Source: Marinilabiliaceae bacterium (GTDB taxonomy: Bacteria > Bacteroidota > Bacteroidia > Bacteroidales > Marinilabiliaceae). Taken from it: a stretch of 58,328 bases of DNA. Within the stretch, counting starts at the first letter, position 1. The number at the start of each line of letters is the position of its first letter. Below, in pieces: positions 53,416 to 58,328 of the stretch. The stretch covers positions 1-58,328 of the forward strand of contig JABUTU010000076.1 in NCBI GenBank assembly GCA_021443545.1, read 5' to 3'. Under the pieces are notes generated by a model that saw only the letters and a list, made by a program, of their open reading frames with translations, was not told the origin of the DNA and did not search any database. The position numbers and the translations under genes were made by a program.

Positions 53416-53973
53416 CTAATGCTTGTTGAACAACATTTCAAACGTGTTCAGTGTATCGGTATTGAATTGTGATATGTCGGACGCGTTAGAGTTAATCATG
53501 ATATTTAACTTGTCGCAATAAGCACTCTGAGAACCTATTTTCAGAACTGAGCGCAAGTATGGTAAGATGAAATCTATGTACTTGTTGTAGGTCGTTTCAG
53601 AAACAATTATTACATCATATTCGTTTGAGAAACAATCTATTATGACATCCGACTTAATCTTGAAGAAGAAAGAGAATTCCTCATTTGTATAGTATTGTAT
53701 GTCACCAGCACTTATATGAGCCTCTTCGTTTTTTTGCTTTGTATAGTATAGAAGAGCTGTTACTTTGGCAGATGGACATAGCTTCATCAATTTCGTCCTC
53801 ATAACATTCATTGCATCTATGTGCATGCTATCTTCCGCAGTTGAAAGAATCAGGATAGATTTCATCTCTTTAAGCGGAGAGAGCGAAAGAGAGCATTTCC
53901 CAGTATGCCCCAAATGGTTGAGACTATTTCCAACCCAACGACGGAAATTACTAATCCAATTTGCCATTGTCAA
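53416..53973 (-). CDS. DUF6913-type protein
   Basis: A 185-aa protein starting with NWISNFRRWVGN, then a Rossmann-like beta/alpha part (MKSILILSTAEDSMHIDAM, YDVIIVSETTYNKYI). It matches my recollection of DUF6913, a Bacteroidota family of unknown function usually next to ligA or dapA-type genes. Its start overlaps the ligA stop by 17-23 bases (ATG at 53973 or 53967), so it is translated from the ligA transcript. Confidence 0.75.
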   Translation of the reverse strand: MTMANWISNFRRWVGNSLNHLGHTGKCSLSLSPLKEMKSILILSTAEDSMHIDAMNVMRTKLMKLCPSAKVTALLYYTKQKNEEAHISAGDIQYYTNEEFSFFFKIKSDVIIDCFSNEYDVIIVSETTYNKYIDFILPYLRSVLKIGSQSAYCDKLNIMINSNASDISQFNTDTLNTFEMLFNKH

Positions 53974-55954
53974 TTAGTTTAAGTAAATCTGTTTCAGATA
54001 TTATATGTATATCCAGTTTCTGAGCTTTCTCAAGTTTGGCTGGTCCCATATTATCACCAGCTACGAGGTAATTGGTCTTGCTTGAGACTCCTGAAAGCAT
54101 CTTCCCTCCATTTGATTCAATCAGCGATTTGAGTTCGTCGCGACTATGATTGACGAAGGTGCCACTAATAACGAAGTTGAGACCTTTAAGGTTTTCTCCC
54201 AACAGCTCCTTTTTGACGGCCTTCATTTGTAATCCGGCAGCGCGCAGCTTCTCGATAATTTCAATGTTTTTTCCATCAGCAAAGAAGTCGACAACACTCT
54301 GAGCGATGCGTTCTCCAATCTCTTCGGTAAGCATAAGCTGAAGAGGGTTAGCTTCTCTGAGAGCGTCGATACTCGGAAACTCATCAGCCAGTTTCTTTGC
54401 GACTGTTTCACCCACGAATCGTATGCCGAGAGCAAAGAGCAGACGGTGGTACGGCACATTGAGAGATTCTTTGATGCCATTGATAATATGTAGCGCCGAT
54501 TTCTCCTTTATTCCAGGTAGGTTGAGGAGCTGATGCGGCGTCAGTTGATAGAAATCGGATATGTCGTTTATATAGCCGTATTTGTGCAACAATTCTATTG
54601 TCTCATCTCCCAGTGAGTCAATATTCATTGCCTTGCGCGACACGAAGTGTAAGAGACGTCCTGTGATTTGTGGAGGGCAGGATGTCTGGTTTGGACAGTA
54701 ATGAGCTGCTTCGCCAGGGATTCGTTTCAGAGCAGTGCCACATACCGGACATGAGGTAGGAAACTCTATTGGTTTGGCTCCTTCCAAGCGTTTTTCAATC
54801 TCTATGCCAACGATTTTAGGAATTATCTCGCCTCCTTTCTCGACTATCGCGGTATCGCCTTCGTGAATGTCGAGCGATGCAATGACATCGGCGTTGTGTA
54901 GAGAAGCTCGTCTCACTATTGTTCCAGCCAATTGCATCGGTTCCATATTGGCAACAGGTGTTATTGCTCCTGTACGACCGACTTGATATGATATGTTGAG
55001 AATGCGACTATGAGCCTGCTCTGCCTTGAACTTGTATGATATAGCCCAGCGTGGGTTCTTTGCTGTCGCACCCATATCACGTTGTACAGAAAAGTCGTTG
55101 ACTTTCAATACAATGCCATCTATATCGAAGGGTAATTCCTTGCGTTTCTCTGCCCAGACATGGATATATTCATAAACATCATCGAGGTTGTGGCATAGCT
55201 TGTATGAGGGAGATATCTTGAATCCCCACTCCTTAGCAGCCTCAAGGCTCTCGATGTGGTTGCTGAAATGTCTGTCGTCTGTCATGACATAGTAGAGAAT
55301 GCAGTCGAGTTGTCGGTTTGCAACCTGGCTACTTGACTGAAGTTTCAGCGATCCGGATGCTGCATTGCGAGGATTGGCAAACGGAGGCTCTCCGATGTCG
55401 GTTCTCTGCTGATTGAGCAGGTCAAAGGCTGCATGGGGCATCAGGACTTCTCCTCTCATCTCAAGGTGGGCGGGGTAGTCGCCTCGCAGCTTTAATGGTA
55501 TTGAATTGATGGTTTTGGCATTCCTTGTGACGTCATCACCCATAGTCCCGTTGCCTCGAGTCGAGGCCAATACGAGTTCTCCGTCTTCATATTCAAGACT
55601 TATTGATGTGCCATCAAATTTAAGTTCGCAGACAATGTCAACATCGTGCCCTGTCTCTTTTACGATTCGCTGGTAGAAATCCTGTATCTCACCTTCGTTG
55701 TAAGTGTTACCAAGCGACAGCATCGGTTTGGTACGCGTGACCTGACGAAAAGCGACGCTTAAGTCGCTGCCAACACGTTGCGTCGGACTGTTTGGGTCGG
55801 CATATTCAGGATAGGCAGCCTCAAGGTCTTGCAGCTCGTGCATCAACATGTCGAACTCCATATCACTTATCACAGGTTCATTCAATACGTAGTAACGATG
55901 ATTCTGCTCGTGTAGGAATGAACGCAGGTAGTCTATTCTTTCGTGAGGTGCCAT
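53951..55954 (-). CDS. ligA: NAD-dependent DNA ligase
   Basis: A 667-aa ligase. The adenylation motif is CELKFDGTS with Lys112; a four-Cys zinc module (CPVCGTALKR ... HYCPNQTSC), helix-hairpin-helix region and a C-terminal BRCT domain (FVISGTFVNHSRDELKSLIE) complete the normal order. It seals nicks in replication and repair with NAD+. It follows aroE after 11 bases. Confidence 0.97.
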   Translation of the reverse strand: MAPHERIDYLRSFLHEQNHRYYVLNEPVISDMEFDMLMHELQDLEAAYPEYADPNSPTQRVGSDLSVAFRQVTRTKPMLSLGNTYNEGEIQDFYQRIVKETGHDVDIVCELKFDGTSISLEYEDGELVLASTRGNGTMGDDVTRNAKTINSIPLKLRGDYPAHLEMRGEVLMPHAAFDLLNQQRTDIGEPPFANPRNAASGSLKLQSSSQVANRQLDCILYYVMTDDRHFSNHIESLEAAKEWGFKISPSYKLCHNLDDVYEYIHVWAEKRKELPFDIDGIVLKVNDFSVQRDMGATAKNPRWAISYKFKAEQAHSRILNISYQVGRTGAITPVANMEPMQLAGTIVRRASLHNADVIASLDIHEGDTAIVEKGGEIIPKIVGIEIEKRLEGAKPIEFPTSCPVCGTALKRIPGEAAHYCPNQTSCPPQITGRLLHFVSRKAMNIDSLGDETIELLHKYGYINDISDFYQLTPHQLLNLPGIKEKSALHIINGIKESLNVPYHRLLFALGIRFVGETVAKKLADEFPSIDALREANPLQLMLTEEIGERIAQSVVDFFADGKNIEIIEKLRAAGLQMKAVKKELLGENLKGLNFVISGTFVNHSRDELKSLIESNGGKMLSGVSSKTNYLVAGDNMGPAKLEKAQKLDIHIISETDLLKLIDNGKLD

Positions 55955-55965
55955 TATCTTATTTT

Positions 55966-56727
55966 TTAATTTGAAGTGTCACATTTCTCTTGCCATATCT
56001 CCCAAGCCTTTATAGCCTGAAGGTGAAGCATCTCAAGTCCGTTCTTTACGGCTGCTCCTTGTTCTTCGGCTTTCCTAAGGAAAAGGGTTTTGTCAGGATT
56101 ATAGATAAGGTCGTATGCCAAATGGTCGTGTGTGATATATTCATATGGTATAGCAGGTGCCTCATCTATATGCGGATGCATCCCGACGGGCGATGCGTTG
56201 ACTATCACCTTGTATTCGTCAAGAGTTTTTTTGTCAATCTCACTATATGTCATCACTCCCGCCTTTTTTGTTCGGGAGACAACCATTGTCTCTATTCCGA
56301 ATCGGTTCAGCATGGCAACGACAGCTTTTGAGGCTCCTCCATTGCCAAGAACCAACGCTTTCTTATGGACTTCAGGTCTGATGAATGGCTTTATGGATTC
56401 ATAAAAACCATATATGTCGCTGTTGTGACCGGTTAGGATACGTTTGCCGTTGTGCCATTCGACTCTGACGACATTGACTGCTCCGACCTCTTTTGCCACC
56501 TCGTCGAGAGAGTCGAGAAGGGGGATGACCTTTTGTTTGTATGGTATAGTCACATTGAAGCCTTTAATCTCGGGGTTCCTGTCAAGGAGAGGAAGTAGCT
56601 CATCAATGCTTTTAAGTTCAAACATTAGATATTGAGCATCTATATTCTCGTTCTTGAATTTTTCAGAAAAGTATATAGCGGAAAAAGAGTGACCGATAGG
56701 GTATCCGACAAGTCCGTATGTTGTCAT
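55966..56727 (-). CDS. aroE: Shikimate dehydrogenase
   Basis: A 253-aa enzyme of aromatic amino-acid synthesis (NADPH-dependent reduction of dehydroshikimate). The shikimate-binding start GYPIGHSFSAIYF, NVTIPYKQKVIPLLD with the catalytic Lys, LGNGGASKAV (NADP-binding) and VNASPVGMHP are all present. It starts two bases after the TPR gene ends. Confidence 0.95.
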   Translation of the reverse strand: MTTYGLVGYPIGHSFSAIYFSEKFKNENIDAQYLMFELKSIDELLPLLDRNPEIKGFNVTIPYKQKVIPLLDSLDEVAKEVGAVNVVRVEWHNGKRILTGHNSDIYGFYESIKPFIRPEVHKKALVLGNGGASKAVVAMLNRFGIETMVVSRTKKAGVMTYSEIDKKTLDEYKVIVNASPVGMHPHIDEAPAIPYEYITHDHLAYDLIYNPDKTLFLRKAEEQGAAVKNGLEMLHLQAIKAWEIWQEKCDTSN

Positions 56728-56729
56728 TT

Positions 56730-58202
56730 TTATTCTCCTGTTTTTGATATTGTTATATGTTGGAACGACTCATGTTCCATCATTTTTGCAAAGGTAGTAT
56801 TCTCGCAGGCTTCGACCAAAAGCTTTGGATTACATTGAGCGACTTTTTCTACGAGTCTTACTGCGGCAATTGATTTCTTATTGGTGTAGAACTTGAGCAG
56901 AGCCTGAGCAAGGTCGATCGACTCAGTCGCGGTAGATGGGAATGTGTCTCTTATGAGCGAGAGTTTAGTGATGGCCTCTTGCGTGTTGTAACTCAGCATT
57001 GTCATGACACGTGTTAGTTCCAGCCATGCTCTGACATCGTTGGGCGATTGTGCCAGACCTTTCAATATGTCGCTCATAGCCTCATTCAGGTCGTCATTCT
57101 GTTCGTTTATTGCAGCTCTCAGATAGTGGTAGTTGCAGTTTGAGGCATCGATAGCAATAGCCTTGTTGATGCATTTCAGAGCCTCAATGGTTTTGCCAGT
57201 GCTCAAAAGCTGGTCGGAGAGCAGGAACCAGGCATGTGGGTCACTACCATTTCTTGTTGTAGAGAGGCGAAAGAACTCCTCAGCATAGTGGTTTGCCATA
57301 CGATTTTGCACACTATCTTCGTCTGATGAGTCTGCAATTGCAGCCCAGGCTTCGCCAAGAAATTGAAATACAATCTCTTCGTAGTATTTTTCATGTGAGA
57401 TGTATTGACAATACTCGTTAATAGCCTCTTGGTACTGACCATTAGATATGAGAGTATTGGCATAGTTTAGATAGGCCTCAGTATTGTATGGGGCGAGAGC
57501 TAAATGCGTATTGTAGTACTTAATAGCCTCGTCATATAAGCCCAGTTTAGAATGGATTAAAGCAAGGTTATACCATGATATGTCGGCAAATGGATGAATC
57601 TTCAACTGTTTGCGATAGAGGGCTATAGCCGATTCGTCATTGCCTAATTTCTCTTCAGAATAAGCTTTCTCAAATAATGCAAAAGTATCTTCAGGAGAGT
57701 CTGCTAATAGTCTGTCGGCGTATATTCCAGCTTGTTTATATGCAGAGTGTCGATTGCAGGTCGAGGCTATGTTGAGCAGTGTCTCGTGTAATTCGTCTTG
57801 ACTACATCCATTCTCTTTTTCATATGATAATGCCTTCTCGAAGGCTGCCTCAGCTTTATCTGTTGCTCCAGTCGCGATGTGAAATACACCCCAAGCCTTG
57901 TATAGTTCGGGGCTGGAATCCTCAGTAGCGGAGACTTGCTTGAGAAGAGAGCGAGCCTCTATTATGCTGTCTGTCTCAACAAGGACGATTGATTTGAGAA
58001 TCAGCAGGTCAGTCTCATTGGGGTGAATTTCAAGAGAATAGTTAATGACGATTGCAGCATCATCAGCACGCTCATTGTTTAATAAGAAATCAGCTAAATC
58101 GTAGGCTGTATCAGAGTCAATATAAGGTCTTTTCCCCTCTGAAATGCTGAGGAGAAGACTTTCAAAGTATCTCTCTTCTTCTTCTTCCTTATTGTATGCC
58201 AT
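56730..58202 (-). CDS. Tetratricopeptide repeat protein
   Basis: A 490-aa soluble protein of many 34-residue TPR helices (WYNLALIHSKLGLYDEAIKYYNTHLALAPYN, AYLNYANTLISNGQYQEAI, YHYLRAAINEQNDDLNEAM). No signal peptide or catalytic domain is visible, so it is likely a cytosolic scaffold. It heads the aroE-ligA-DUF6913 operon from a consensus promoter; its partner is unknown. Confidence 0.88.
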   Translation of the reverse strand: MAYNKEEEEERYFESLLLSISEGKRPYIDSDTAYDLADFLLNNERADDAAIVINYSLEIHPNETDLLILKSIVLVETDSIIEARSLLKQVSATEDSSPELYKAWGVFHIATGATDKAEAAFEKALSYEKENGCSQDELHETLLNIASTCNRHSAYKQAGIYADRLLADSPEDTFALFEKAYSEEKLGNDESAIALYRKQLKIHPFADISWYNLALIHSKLGLYDEAIKYYNTHLALAPYNTEAYLNYANTLISNGQYQEAINEYCQYISHEKYYEEIVFQFLGEAWAAIADSSDEDSVQNRMANHYAEEFFRLSTTRNGSDPHAWFLLSDQLLSTGKTIEALKCINKAIAIDASNCNYHYLRAAINEQNDDLNEAMSDILKGLAQSPNDVRAWLELTRVMTMLSYNTQEAITKLSLIRDTFPSTATESIDLAQALLKFYTNKKSIAAVRLVEKVAQCNPKLLVEACENTTFAKMMEHESFQHITISKTGE

Positions 58203-58269
58203 TGTTCTCGCTCCAATCGAAACGAATGTGTCGCCATTGTATAGCGCACCACCTCGCCATAGAATATTG

Positions 58270-58300
58270 CAAAGATACGATTAAGTGAGAGAAAAGCAAA
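58270..58300 (-). promoter_or_regulatory. Promoter of the TPR-aroE-ligA operon
   Basis: On the minus strand, TTTG (58300-58297), a 19-base spacer and TATCTTTG (58277-58270): a perfect Bacteroidota promoter. The TTTG box lies within a 10-bp inverted repeat, AAAGCAAAAC (58293-58302) and GTTTTGCTTT (58305-58314), which might be an operator or a terminator of an upstream gene outside the window. Confidence 0.75.
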
Positions 58301-58328
58301 ACTTGTTTTGCTTTGCCGAACGGCAGTA

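Overview
The window looks like chromosome from a member of the Bacteroidales (Bacteroidota). Three things point there. Many genes carry family architectures typical of this order (DUF5606, DUF4492 ahead of cydAB, DUF349, DUF6340, a DUF5723-like/TSP3/OmpA protein). Purine synthesis uses purT and the long form of purC. Several intergenic regions hold the Bacteroidota sigma signature TTTG-N18-20-TAnnTTTG instead of -35/-10 boxes. A XynE-like SGNH hydrolase and the overall repertoire suggest a gut or rumen Prevotella-like or Muribaculum-like organism, but the genus is inference. No phage, integrase, IS element, CRISPR array or rRNA was seen; most of the window is ordinary housekeeping and envelope chromosome.

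Layout. 1-61: 3' part of a tRNA-Arg and its terminator. 170-3439 (minus): aquaporin and a DUF5723-like/TSP3/OmpA outer-membrane protein. 3539-6298 (plus): the most unusual locus, made of a lipoprotein, a Cys/Gly-rich protein with 12 near-perfect C-x-x-S-[YF]-D-C repeats behind a twin-arginine leader, and a PqqD-like/radical SAM/SPASM enzyme directly downstream. I read this as a RiPP-type or protein-modification system. 6714-7247: a small secreted protein. 7394-13073 (minus): a tripartite efflux operon (ABC ATPase, two MacB-like permeases, adaptor, TolC). 13262-16139 (plus): DUF4492-cydA-cydB, the cytochrome bd oxidase. 16374-20080 (minus): a AAA/PD-(D/E)XK ATPase, a secreted unknown and the XynE-like esterase. 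20158-29799 (minus): an envelope gene block with an acyltransferase, an MBL hydrolase, dapB, lepB, a catalytically degenerate LepB-like lipoprotein, two LTA-synthase-like phosphotransferases, a TerB/DnaJ protein and DUF5606.

30064-36063 (minus): an operon of N-acetylmuramoyl-alanine amidase, MlaD, DUF6340, an SSS symporter and a GH28 lipoprotein. 36308-38393 (plus): a lipoprotein and purT. 38647-43311 (plus): DUF349, nitroreductase, an orphan LytTR regulator, a thioredoxin-like protein lacking the second Cys, and a TauE/SafE permease. 43529-46891 (minus): a Na+-translocating decarboxylase (OadG-OadA-OadB order). 46984-51214 (minus): ABC-F and a LysM/periplasmic-binding fusion. 51419-53348 (plus): phoH and purC. 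53416-58202 (minus): TPR protein, aroE, ligA and DUF6913.

How it fits together: the cytochrome bd oxidase and sodium-pumping decarboxylase fit a microaerotolerant, fermenting anaerobe. Many other genes concern the envelope: lipoproteins, signal peptidase, peptidoglycan amidase, Mce/Mla lipid transport and phosphoglycerol-type transferases. The radical SAM locus is the candidate novel system. All functional calls are from reading the translated sequence by eye; no database search was run.
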